This document shows, in pieces, positions 1 through 9,623 of a stretch of DNA of 64,000 nucleotides. A program made the translations under genes and the position numbers. Position 1 is the stretch's first letter; every line of letters begins with the position of its first letter. Source of the stretch: Craterostigma plantagineum (Eukaryota; Streptophyta; Magnoliopsida; Lamiales; Linderniaceae); NCBI GenBank assembly GCA_027422505.1, contig JAPQWV010000001.1, positions 4,216,001-4,280,000 of the forward strand, written 5' to 3'. Under the pieces are notes generated by a model, which searched no databases, had not been told where the DNA came from, and saw nothing but the letters and a program-made list of their open reading frames with translations.

Positions 1-18
1 TTGGGAGCTATATCTCTA

Positions 19-1332
19 ATGGCGGCAAGGGACATTGAGTTAACTGAAGAAGAACTACGTGGGCTAAATATTTCTGATGAAGGTGGTGATAATGGAGGGG
101 GACAAGAGAGGAACAAGGTGTTTCCTATTGTGGGAAGGATATTATCTCGGAAATCTTTCAACTTCTCGGCCTTGAAGGCGACACTTGAGACTGCTTTCAT
201 GCCGGGGCGAGGGATGACAATGCATCAAGTTGGGGAACAAAGATTCGTTGTTAACTTTTTCCACGAAGTTGATCGCCGCAGAATTCTTGAGGCATCACCT
301 TGGGCGTTCGAAAAACATTTGATGGTTCTTTCTTCCCTCGACGACTCTGAAGACCCCTTGAAGGTGGACTTAACGACATGTCAGTTCCATGTTCAGCTTC
401 ATAATCTCCCTTTCTGGGCAAGATCTGAATCTATACTACGAAAAATTGGGGATGAACTCGGCGGATGTGTGGATGTCGATGCTCATGGCCAACAATGGAC
501 AGTTTATGTCCGAATGAAGGTGCGGGTTGGTATCGAGAAGCCGCTGCGACGATTTCTGAAAATTAAGTCATCCGATGGGGAGGAAACGTTGATTAAATTA
601 AAGTATGAACGGCTCCCAAATTTTTGCTTCTATTGCGGTATGCTCGATCATGTGGCGATGTCTTGTGATTTGCAGTACGACGAAGTTTTCCAGGAAAAGG
701 AGAAAACTTTACCATATGATCAGTCTCTCCGGGCGGCTCGTTATGTGCCAGTGATGCAAAAAATTCGAGGATCATCTATTGTCCGAAGCGGGAGTGCCAT
801 TGCGTCGTACCCACCCTCCAACCCGAAGTCTGCTCCTAGCGCCAATACCCGATACGAACCACTTAACCTCAGTCCACCGAACCTACATCATATGGAAACC
901 GATAACCCTGAAATCTTTCCCAATCCGAGCGGTATTCCCTCTCCCTCAACCGATATTACCATGGAAGTTAAGTCAAATCACAGCCCCATAACTCCCACTA
1001 ATCAACCCATAAGTCCTAGAATATTGCCCTCAGTTGCTGCGCCATATCTTACTCCACCCCAAACCTTGTCTACCTCACTCCATAATCCAACCCATCCAAT
1101 TTTATTTCCCCCTCTCTCAGCCCATAGGCTGGAAGCCCATAAACCCTTATCCCATTCCACACCATTGATTTCTCCAAAGACAAAGCCCACTATGCTGAAT
1201 CAAAACCAAGCGCAGCCCATCAAACCCAATAAGAAACATCTAAACAAACCTATACACACCACAAACTCTGACCCACCGACGAATCCAACCCACCCAAAAA
1301 CCCATACACCTCAACATATCAGTGATGATATA
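19..1332 (+). CDS. LINE ORF1, N-terminal part (DUF4283 / zinc knuckle)
   Basis: Nucleic-acid-binding ORF1 protein of a plant L1 LINE. Residues from about 35 to 200 match the DUF4283 fold, with landmarks VNFFHEVDRRRILEASPW and LPFWARSE. A CCHC knuckle CFYCGMLDHVAMSC follows at about residue 205. After that comes a long proline, serine and threonine-rich tail typical of these proteins. I take the ATG at 19 (MAARDIELTEEEL) as the start. The frame is cut at 1332 by the inserted Ty3 element, which supplies a TGA at its first bases. The remainder of the tail resumes at 9208. In this family the protein packages the LINE RNA; here it is broken by the insertion. Confidence 0.88.
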
Positions 1333-2877
1333 TGATCGACACGTGGTGTGTGGATGAAAGTGCGACAAGTAATAATTAAAACGAATACCTAATTACTATC
1401 ACCGACGTGCGATAGGCAGTGGACCTATCGTTTGTAGTGCAGTAAAGTGAGTAAACGAGTATCGAACACAAGGAATAAATCAAGTACTAGTAGTGACCTA
1501 TCGACTCGATATTTAGCCTAAATAAAATACGCAGATAGTTTTATGACTTAACCTAACAGACCGCTCCTAAATCAACTAGAAATTCAATGAACACGCTTAG
1601 AACTGATACGAAGCTTCAGATAATAAAGATGTGCTCGGGATTCGAATCCCGCTAGGTGCTATCGGCTAAGACACTGGAATCGTTCCTACGTGATTTTGAC
1701 TAGATCGCAGTAATTTTTCTACCCGCTCGCGAGTTTGCTGTCGCCCTAAACGCTCGCGGGGATCTAAAATTCAGTAATTACTAACGGCGAGGATCGAGTA
1801 TTTGCTTTCGCCCTATACTCGATTCCTATCTTCTACGAACGGCCTAAACGTTGTTTAGCTGTCGCCCTAAACGTTTTTCCATACGATTACTTTAACACAT
1901 AGACATATTAAAGTAACGAAACAATTTCATAGAACAATAAATAGTCAAACACATAGTCACGATAATCATAAGTCTTAACTACGAAACATCCTAGCGTTCA
2001 TCTAATCCCAAACACAAAGGGGAATTAGCTACGCATAATCGACGGGAAAACAGCGAAAGAAATAAGGAATAAAGGTGAAGAATTCATTATCTTGATATAC
2101 GGATGATCTGTGATGAAAGCGTTGATGATTCTTCGTTCTTCGCTAAATTGGGCGTGAATTCGTCGATGATCCGTCTCTTGCGCTCCGGGACGTGAATCTA
2201 TGTTCTTTTGTGCTATTTTTCGTCTCTAGAGGGATTAGGGTTGATCTCTGGTCAGTTCTCCCCTTTCTGGGTCGAATTTGGGCTTTTTATAGTGAAATTC
2301 GACACTGTCACGGTCTAGGACAAGATAGGTCACGGCCGTGACACTCTCTGGGCAAAAATGGAGCTCACTGCCGCTCGTCACGGCCTGGAGCAGTAGCGTC
2401 ACGGCCGTGATCCTCTCAACAGCTTTGCGGCAGTTTCGTATTTCTCTCGGATGAAGGGGTAAACGATGTCCGATTGACCTGAAATTTTAACCATAGATAG
2501 AAGACTTGCCAATTTCATTCTGGCCAAAGGGATTCTCAATCCGAGGTCTAGATTGAGAGATATGAATTTTATAATGTTGCTGCTGCTATGGGTCACGGCC
2601 TGGTGCAAGAAGTGTCACGGCCGTGACCGTCTTCAGTCTAACTCTCTGCCATGTGTCACGGCCAGGTGCACTAGGTGTCACGGCCGTGACCTTCACCAGT
2701 TTTCATCGTTTTCGCGCCGTTTTGCCTCGTTTTCGCTCCTTTTCGCCCGAAACTCGTCCTAAAGCCTTATATACCAAAACAAGTAGAAATAGGGTTAATA
2801 AGTGCATAAAATGACTACGAAAACTCTATTATGAGCCAATTAAATACTATGATAAACGTACTATAATACGTTTATCA
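1333..2877 (-). repeat. 3' LTR of the Ty3 element (left copy)
   Basis: 1545-bp LTR. By eye it differs from the right copy by about a dozen substitutions plus one 1-bp indel, so the insertion is young. It carries four copies of the palindrome GTCACGGCCGTGAC or a one-base variant (2329, 2398, 2614 and 2677). Confidence 0.95.
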
Positions 2878-2892
2878 AACCTCCCCACACTT

Positions 2893-4557
2893 AAGCATTT
2901 GCTTGTCCTCAAGTAAATTGGAAGTCAGAGAAGGTACAAATCAAGATAACGGCACGATTGTTCGCAATTTATCATCAAAGCTAGAAAACATGAAACGAAA
3001 TCAAGCGAACAATTATGGACATCACAATAATGACTTGCACTTGTCTACCTAAACTTCCTTCGCACTGCCAATCGAGACTCATATCTCACATGGGATTCGC
3101 TCAAAATCACTCAGTGTATAGGCTAGCATATAGTGAATCGCTCAATTCGTGCACTAGTCCCGCCCCTACCATAAACTTGCAAGCTAATCGCATCTCTACT
3201 ACTTAATGTGGCAAGCATAAATCTGAGGGTCTTTTTGGGGAAACGGGTCGAATAATCATGAAGCGATAAGCATATATAATGAACACTTAATCTTAGAGCT
3301 AGGACACTTAAGCAAAAATTATCAAAGAACACAGCATGATCAAACAGACAATCACACGTCCCAACATAAGACTCAACGTTCTCGCTCTGAAATCCTAGAC
3401 TTTTCTGCCCGACCCTCTCGACTCAGTTTCCTTTCATTTTCTGCCCTTTCACCTTAGTTACGGTCTACTTTTGTGCACTGCCCTTATTCCCTAAAAACAT
3501 CAAGGTTCGGCTTTTGTCGCATAGAATACATCGTCACAGCGAATGCCGTGTACCTAAGGATACTTATTACCGAAACCTATATCTTGCCAAAGGGTTATGG
3601 GCAGGCTTATACAAGGGATCGGGTCATTTCAGAAAACGGTCAAGTAAGGCACGAGTCATTTCATGAATAGCAGAGAAGAACATCAAATCATACACTGAAA
3701 CGGTAACTCTCAAGTTCGACTTCTGCTCTATTCTAATCAACTCAGGTTCAGATAATCTCTGGAGGCTTATTCGGGTCAGTGGCTCTTATAATTTACGAGG
3801 TAAACAAACGAATAGGCTCAGCTTCAAAGTGGCTAACTAATGGGGTTAGTCATGGTGGGAAAATCTGGCCCTGGACTTAATTCATAATGCCCTCATCATT
3901 TTCACACTAACACACCAAAACAGTTTCAACACGCATCAGACATGCAAGTTCTAGAGAGATATAGACTAGGCACGTCACACAATCAAGAAAAATGAGCATA
4001 AGCTCGTCAGGCTCAAACTCTCACAACGAAACAGGGTTATGTGTACGAATCTCTTAAAACAGTGCTACATCTATTCAGGCAGACATGATTCGATCATTCA
4101 TGCATATCCTAATTGCTCACAAGAATTCATAATAATGCAGACTAACTCGAGATAATGCGCAAAAATCGTGCCTGAATTCAATAAATTCATGCCTTTCAAC
4201 GAAATTTATAGCTCACAGACACGTCATAAAAAATTAAAAATTTTCACGTAAGTTTTCAACCTAAATTCCCCTCCCCACACTTAAGCCGTACGTTGTCCTC
4301 AACGTAAAATTTGAATAAACGAAAGGGACAAGTAGGTGTAAGAGAACGAAACTTCCCTGACGAAACGCTTGATGGTTGTCGTATCGTGACTCGTGATGCC
4401 TGACATGACTAAAAGGAAAACTAAACGTAACAGAACAAAAAAACATGAATGATAATAATAATAGACATAATAAAAAAAATACTAGATAGATAAAGCCTGG
4501 GTTGCCTCCCAAGAAGCGCTTCCTTTACCGTCTTTAGCCGGACGTGCTTTCGTTCGC
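2893..4557 (-). other. Non-coding 3' interior of the Ty3 element
   Basis: I see no credible ORF here. Two purine-rich stretches on the complement, next to the LTR (about 2881-2895) and again at about 4270-4285, share the text CTTAAGTGTGGGGAG. This looks like a duplicated polypurine tract of the kind common in Tat/Athila elements. The deleted RT and integrase would have lain between this region and the protease. Confidence 0.55.
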
Positions 4558-4881
4558 TTAGGGTGGCTGGAAGTCGAGGTACATCATCTCTTTTTTGCTT
4601 AAGTTTCCCTCGCCTGCATCAATACCTTGGAGGTGTCGCCTTTCGCCGGGCAGCGGTTTCAACTCTAGTGGCGGTCGCTCCTCGACTGGGCTCTTGTCCT
4701 TAACTTCTTCGCTGCTCTCGTCGATGGCTATGATGGGTTTGTCGATCTTCTCCCCACACTTATCGATTGCCATAATCGTGTGCCTATCATGCTTGCTGAC
4801 CTGTGACAGACCTTGCACGGAAAAGAGAAAATCGTGCTCAAATACATCTAAGAAATAGCATTTATCATCTTGCTCGTTGCT

Positions 4882-5628
4882 CTATTTCATCGAGTCAGCC
4901 ATATTGAACGTAACTTTTTCACCGTCTACTGTCAAGGTTAATGTTCCATTCCTAACATCTATCATGGTCTCGCCTGTAGCTAAGAATGGTCTACCTAGAA
5001 TTAATGGAACATTTTCATCCTCGTCTATGTCTAAGATCACAAAATCAGCAGGGATAACGAACTTATCGACCTTAACTAGAACATCCTCGACAACACCTAG
5101 AGGGTATTTTAACGATCTATCGGCCAGTTGAATATTCATTCTAGTGGGTCGTGGTTCACCTAATCCTAAGTGCTTAAACATGGAGTACGGCATTAAATTT
5201 ATACTAGCGCCTAGATCAGCTAAAGCATGCTCAACAACTAAATCACCTATACGACAAGGAATAGTAAAACTCCCTGGGTCCTTGAGCTTTTTCAGTATCT
5301 TGCTCTGGAGTATCACCGAGCACTCTCCTCGTAGGTATATCGTGGAGAAGTGTTCGAGCTTCCGTCGGTTCGTCAGCAAGTCCTTCAGGAACTTAACGAA
5401 ACTGGGCATCTGCGCAATAGCTTCAACAAACGGTAAGTTAATATGTAATTCTTTGCACATACCCATGAATCTGCCAATCAACGCCTCGTCTTTGTCCTTC
5501 TTTAACCGTGCTGGATATGGAATCTTCGGCTGGTACGGCATCACTGGTGGCCGCTCGTTCTCCCTCGCTTTTTCTATTTCGGGTGCAGTCCTCCTTTTTA
5601 GGTTGAATCTTCTCTTTTTCAGGTGCAA
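4882..5628 (-). CDS. Ty3 aspartic protease region (gag-pro continuation)
   Basis: In a different frame from gag and overlapping its end. It begins with a second PYQPKIPYPARL motif, then KDKDEALIGRFMGMCKELHI (a standard gag-pro spacer). The aspartic protease core follows, with catalytic ADLGASINLMP, flap region VVEDVLVKVDKFVIPADFVI and LILGRPFLATG. It stops at 4882, where intact relatives read on toward reverse transcriptase. Immediately downstream (4558-4818) a fragment with LELKPLP recalls the run-in to RT, then homology ends. The rest of pol has been deleted. Confidence 0.85.
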   Translation of the reverse strand: MHLKKRRFNLKRRTAPEIEKARENERPPVMPYQPKIPYPARLKKDKDEALIGRFMGMCKELHINLPFVEAIAQMPSFVKFLKDLLTNRRKLEHFSTIYLRGECSVILQSKILKKLKDPGSFTIPCRIGDLVVEHALADLGASINLMPYSMFKHLGLGEPRPTRMNIQLADRSLKYPLGVVEDVLVKVDKFVIPADFVILDIDEDENVPLILGRPFLATGETMIDVRNGTLTLTVDGEKVTFNMADSMK

Positions 5629-7429
5629 CTTCCCTCAACCGAGCTGGGTACGGGATCTTTGGTTGATACGGCTTCACGAATGGTCGCGTCTTTCTCTCGT
5701 CATCCTTGACCTTCTCGACTCTGTCGCTCTTGCTTTCCTCCACTTCTGGCTCGTCGTGGCCCTCGAAATCGACTTTCTCCTTTAAATTCTGCTTGGTGGG
5801 AGCTTCTTGTAATCCTCTCCCGCTCCTCAGGGTTACCGCATTGCAATACTCCTTGGGGTTTGTCTCGGTGTAGCTCGGGAGTGATCCTTGATTTCGCCCC
5901 GCCATTTGCTTTGCTAATTGCCCCACTTGCTGCTCCAACCTCTTGATCGAGGCGTCTGTATTCTGAGCACGGATGTCATTCGCCTCCATGTACTCCTCCA
6001 TCTTTGTCATTCGGCTTTCGTGGGCTGCGGTGGTGCTGCTAAAATTCGTGAGGAGCGTCTTCATCATGTCCTTCATCTCCCTCATGTCGTCGGATCCTCC
6101 CACGGGCGCACTCTGGTACTGTCGTGGTGGCCCGTTTTGGAATCCGGAAGGTCGGGGCTGAAATCCTGGTGGTCCTTGGCTCTGATGGTTCTGATTCCCG
6201 TACGCCAAGTTAGGATGTGCCCGAGGCTGGAAACTTTGCTGGCCGCCTTGGTAATTTCCCATATAATCTACGTGTTCCAGCGGCTGCCCAAGTTGGCAAT
6301 CTGAGGTCTCGTGGACTGCGTCGCAAATCCCGCATAATGGTACGTAAGGCGTGTGCTGTGTCGGTGTGGTGGTGGCCACGGCGTTCACGGACTGAGTCTG
6401 CCCGGACTTGGGAAGCAATGCACCAATCACTGTCTGCAACTGTGAGTTCGTCGAAGCGATTTGCTGCTGGAGCGCCTCGATCTTGGCATTAGTGGCAGTC
6501 TCCTCGCTAACTCCGAACACACCAGTTGTCTTCATCCGGGCATTGCCCCTCATGAAACTGTTCCTCGAGTAGTCCTCAATCAAATTCCACGCGTCAGTGG
6601 CGTTGAGCTTCACGAGCCCTCCTCCTGCGGCTCCGTCTAACATATGGACCGTCTGATCATTGAGCCCCTCGTGGAATCGGTTGATCTGGGCTGCCTTCGA
6701 CATCCCGTGCTGTGGGCACCTCTTCAATAACGCCTTGTAACGCTCCCACACCTCGTAAAGATTTTCAGACTCCTTCTGATGGAATAAAGATATTTCTGTC
6801 TTCAATCGTAGCACCTTCGACAGTGGGAAGTAGTGGCCGATAAACGCGGCTCGCAGCTCCTCCCATGTAGTGATTGAGCGAGGTGGTAGCATCTCAAGCC
6901 AATCCTTGGCTCTGAACTTCAAAGAGAACGGGAATAACATGAGCTTAATCGCGTCGCCCGGAACACCATTGATTTTGATGGTGTCGGTCACCGTCAGAAA
7001 CGCCTTCAGATGGGAGTAAGGATCGTCATCGGGGTTTCCCTCGAACTGGGCCGTCTGGAAAATCATCTGAAGCCATGAGTGCTTCAGCTCGAAGTTATTG
7101 TTCTCTATCGGCGGAATGACAATCGCCGACTCCGTACCGCCTAGCGCGGCGTTCTTGAGGAGGTCGTGAAGTGATGGTTCCTCCTCGGGAATGTTATGGA
7201 CGGGCACTCGGTGGTCCGCCATGTCTACTTCTGTGTAGGGGCTATCTACGGCTGCCTCTACACGTGAATTTTGGATGGATTCCTGCGAACTATCCTCTGA
7301 ATAACAGACTAATGGATCCTGAGAGCTGGTGGATGCCCCTTCGGTATCGTACTTAAGTTTCCTTCGTAACTTTCGCTCGAAATCCGGGTCTGCGTCAACG
7401 ATGGGGCCCGATGGATGGCTTCGGGTCAT
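5438..7429 (-). CDS. Athila/Tat-type gag
   Basis: Capsid protein of the Ty3 element. The retrotransposon gag domain is clear from about residue 110 to 300: SWLQMIFQTAQFEGNP, DDDPYSHLKAFL, MLFPFSLKFRAKDWLEMLPP, AAFIGHYFP and RCPQHGMSKAAQINRFHEG. A degenerate zinc knuckle CGICDAVHETSDC and a Gln/Pro-rich linker follow. A coiled-coil-like stretch (MKDMMKTLL...IKRLEQQVGQLAKQMAG) precedes the protease region. The last residues, after the PYQPKIPYPARL motif, leave the family frame, so the natural gag-pro continuation is broken by a frameshift near 5590. Confidence 0.88.
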   Translation of the reverse strand: MTRSHPSGPIVDADPDFERKLRRKLKYDTEGASTSSQDPLVCYSEDSSQESIQNSRVEAAVDSPYTEVDMADHRVPVHNIPEEEPSLHDLLKNAALGGTESAIVIPPIENNNFELKHSWLQMIFQTAQFEGNPDDDPYSHLKAFLTVTDTIKINGVPGDAIKLMLFPFSLKFRAKDWLEMLPPRSITTWEELRAAFIGHYFPLSKVLRLKTEISLFHQKESENLYEVWERYKALLKRCPQHGMSKAAQINRFHEGLNDQTVHMLDGAAGGGLVKLNATDAWNLIEDYSRNSFMRGNARMKTTGVFGVSEETATNAKIEALQQQIASTNSQLQTVIGALLPKSGQTQSVNAVATTTPTQHTPYVPLCGICDAVHETSDCQLGQPLEHVDYMGNYQGGQQSFQPRAHPNLAYGNQNHQSQGPPGFQPRPSGFQNGPPRQYQSAPVGGSDDMREMKDMMKTLLTNFSSTTAAHESRMTKMEEYMEANDIRAQNTDASIKRLEQQVGQLAKQMAGRNQGSLPSYTETNPKEYCNAVTLRSGRGLQEAPTKQNLKEKVDFEGHDEPEVEESKSDRVEKVKDDERKTRPFVKPYQPKIPYPARLREVAPEKEKIQPKKEDCTRNRKSEGERAATSDAVPAEDSISSTVKEGQRRGVDWQIHGYVQRITY

Positions 7430-7637
7430 TCACCGCTGAATTGTTCCTACAATGAGTGAGAAACGAAAATTAGCGAAGAAGTAAACAAATACGTCGAATA
7501 AGAATACGAAATCAATAGCGACGCAGGAAAACAACTAACGCAAATAACACAAATAACGCAAATAGTAAAAAAAAACAAAGAAAACGTAAAAATAAAAGTG
7601 GCTAAACCGAACTACGGTGTTCCTAATATCAATTTAT

Positions 7638-7655
7638 TCCCCGGCAACGGCGCCA
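7638..7655 (-). other. Primer-binding site, tRNA-Asp type
   Basis: The plus strand reads TCCCCGGCAACGGCGCCA, the 3' end of plant tRNA-Asp(GUC). Its complement is therefore the primer site, 6 bp from the LTR edge. There is no tRNA body around it, so it is not a tRNA gene. Confidence 0.9.
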
Positions 7656-7661
7656 AAAACT

Positions 7662-9207
7662 TGATCGACACGTGGTGTGTGGATGAAAGTGCGACAAGTA
7701 ATAATTAAAACGAATACCTAATTACTATCACCGACGTGCGATATGCAGTGGATCTATCGTTTGTAGTGCAGTAAAGTGAGTAAACGAGTATCGAACACAA
7801 GGAATAAATCAAGTACTAGTAGTGACCTATCGACTCGATATTTAGCCTAAATAAAATACGCAGATTGTTTTATGACTTAACCTAACAGACCGCTCCTAAA
7901 TCAACTAGAAATTCAATGAACACGCTTAGAACTGATACGAAGCTTCAGATAATAAAGATGTGCTCGGGATTCGAATCCCGCTAGGTGCTATCGGCTAAGA
8001 CACTGGAATCGTTCCTACGTGATTTTGACTAGATCGCAGTAATTTTTCTACCCGCTCGCGAGTTTACTGTCGCCCTAAACGCTCGCGGGGATCTAAAATT
8101 CAGTAATTACTAACGGCGAGGATCGAGTATTTGCTTTCGCCCTATACTCGATTCCTATCTTCTACGAACGGCCTAAAAGTTGTTTAGCTGTCGCCCTAAA
8201 CGTTTTTCCATACGATTACTTTAACACATAGACATATTAAAGTAACGAAACAATTTCATAGAACAATAAATAGTCAAACACATAGTCACGATAATCATAA
8301 GTCTTAACTATGAAACATCCTAGCGTTCATCTAATCCCAAACACAAAGGGGAATTAGCTACGCATAATCGACGGGAAAACAGCGAAAGAAATAAGGAATA
8401 AAGGTGAAGAATTCATTATCTTGATATACGGATGATCTGTGATGAAAGCGTTGATGATTCTTCGTTCTTCGCTAAATTGGGCGTGAATTCATCGATGATC
8501 CGTCTCTTGCGTTCCGGGACGTGAATCTATGTTCTTTTGTGCTATTTTTCGTCTCTAGAGGGATTAGGGTTGATCTCTGGTCAGTTCTCCCCTTTCTGGG
8601 TCGAATTTGGGCTTTTTATAGTGAAATTCGACACTGTCACGGTCTAGGACAAGATAGGTCACGGCCGTGACACTCTCTGGGCAAAAATGGAGCTCACTGC
8701 CGCTCGTCACGGCCTGGAGCAGTAGCGTCACGGCCGTGACCCTCTCAACAGCTTTGCGGCAGTTTCTTATTTCTCTCGGATGAAGGGGTAAACGATGTCC
8801 GATTGACCTGAAATTTTAACCATAGATAGAAGACTTGCCAATCTTCATTCTGGCCAAAGGGATTCTCAATCCGAGGTCTAGATTGAGAGATATGAATTTT
8901 ATAATGTTGCTGCTGCTATGGGTCACGGCCTGGTGCAAGAAGTGTCACGGCCGTGACCGTCTTCAGTCTAACTCTCTGCCATGTGTCACGGCCAGGTGCA
9001 CTAGGTGTCACGGCCGTGACCTTCACCAGTTTTCATCGTTTTCGCGCCGTTTTGCCTCGTTTTCGCTCCTTTTCGTCCGAAACTCGTCCTAAAGCCTTAT
9101 ATACCAAAACAAGTAGAAATAGGGTTAATAAGTGCATAAAATGACTACGAAAACTCTATTATGAGCCAATTAAATACTATGATAAACGTACTATAATATG
9201 TTTATCA
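7662..9207 (-). repeat. 5' LTR of the Ty3 element (right copy)
   Basis: 1546-bp partner of the left LTR. It is the promoter-bearing LTR, since the element reads right to left and the tRNA-Asp primer site lies next to it at 7638-7655. It holds the same palindrome cluster, starting at 8658. Confidence 0.95.
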
Positions 9208-9623
9208 ATATAACCAAGCTCAACGTCCAAAAACCACCACTCGACCCATCAGGGACCACCTCGTATACTAAACTTTTCTCTAGCCCAAGCTCCGAATCAA
9301 TGATGGAACTACTCACCCAGATGATGCGAGATCAAGGCTCGCACGACGTGAACCAGACAAAGATTGTTACTATGACGAGTTCAGACGGTTCAATTTCTAG
9401 TCCGAGACCGGCACCTCGAAAATTCAAACGCATCAAAAGCAGCCCTACGTCCTCTCATACAAGGACATCCCCGATGAAGCGTAAAGCATCTGAGGATCTT
9501 CGCCACCCTTCTGCAAATAAGCGGGGTGGACATGGTTCTTCTGTTGGAGTGAACGCTACGAACTTATCCGACACAACGGCGGAGGATGCATCGGTTGAGA
9601 TGCGTCCCCGCCGATCATCATGA
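9208..9623 (+). CDS. LINE ORF1, C-terminal part after the insertion
   Basis: Continuation of the low-complexity ORF1 tail beyond the Ty3 element. It starts at the second copy of the ATATA target repeat. It is rich in Ser, Thr, Pro and Lys, including a KRKASEDLRH basic stretch, and ends MRPRRSS at the TGA at 9621-9623. The stop overlaps the ORF2 start in an ATGA (9620-9623), which suggests stop-restart translation of ORF2. It has no promoter or start of its own and is a relic of the split gene. Confidence 0.8.

Larger units (their letters stand above)
1333..9207 (-). mobile_element. Ty3 (Athila/Tat-like) LTR retrotransposon lacking RT and integrase
   Basis: A complete-ended LTR element in minus orientation. 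The LTRs run 1333-2877 and 7662-9207 and are bounded by TG...CA. The 5-bp target duplication ATATA is at 1328-1332 and 9208-9212. The primer-binding site (7638-7655) matches the 3' end of tRNA-Asp, which is common in Athila/Tat elements. A purine-rich tract abuts the other LTR (2878-2892 on the complement, GTGTGGGGAGG). The 4.8-kb interior keeps gag and protease, but I see no reverse transcriptase, RNase H or integrase, so it would depend on a helper. It sits inside LINE ORF1. Confidence 0.93.

Noticed and set aside
1636..1651. CGGGATTCGAATCCCG looks like a tRNA T-arm (also at 7965-7980).
   Set aside because: It is a lone palindrome inside both Ty3 LTRs with no acceptor stem, D-arm or anticodon arm around it.
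5144..5785. 213-codon plus-strand ORF.
   Set aside because: Antisense to the Ty3 gag-protease region, with no family resemblance.
7638..7655. Perfect tRNA-Asp 3' end, possible tRNA gene.
   Set aside because: Only the terminal 18 bases are present and they sit 6 bp from an LTR, so it is a primer-binding site.
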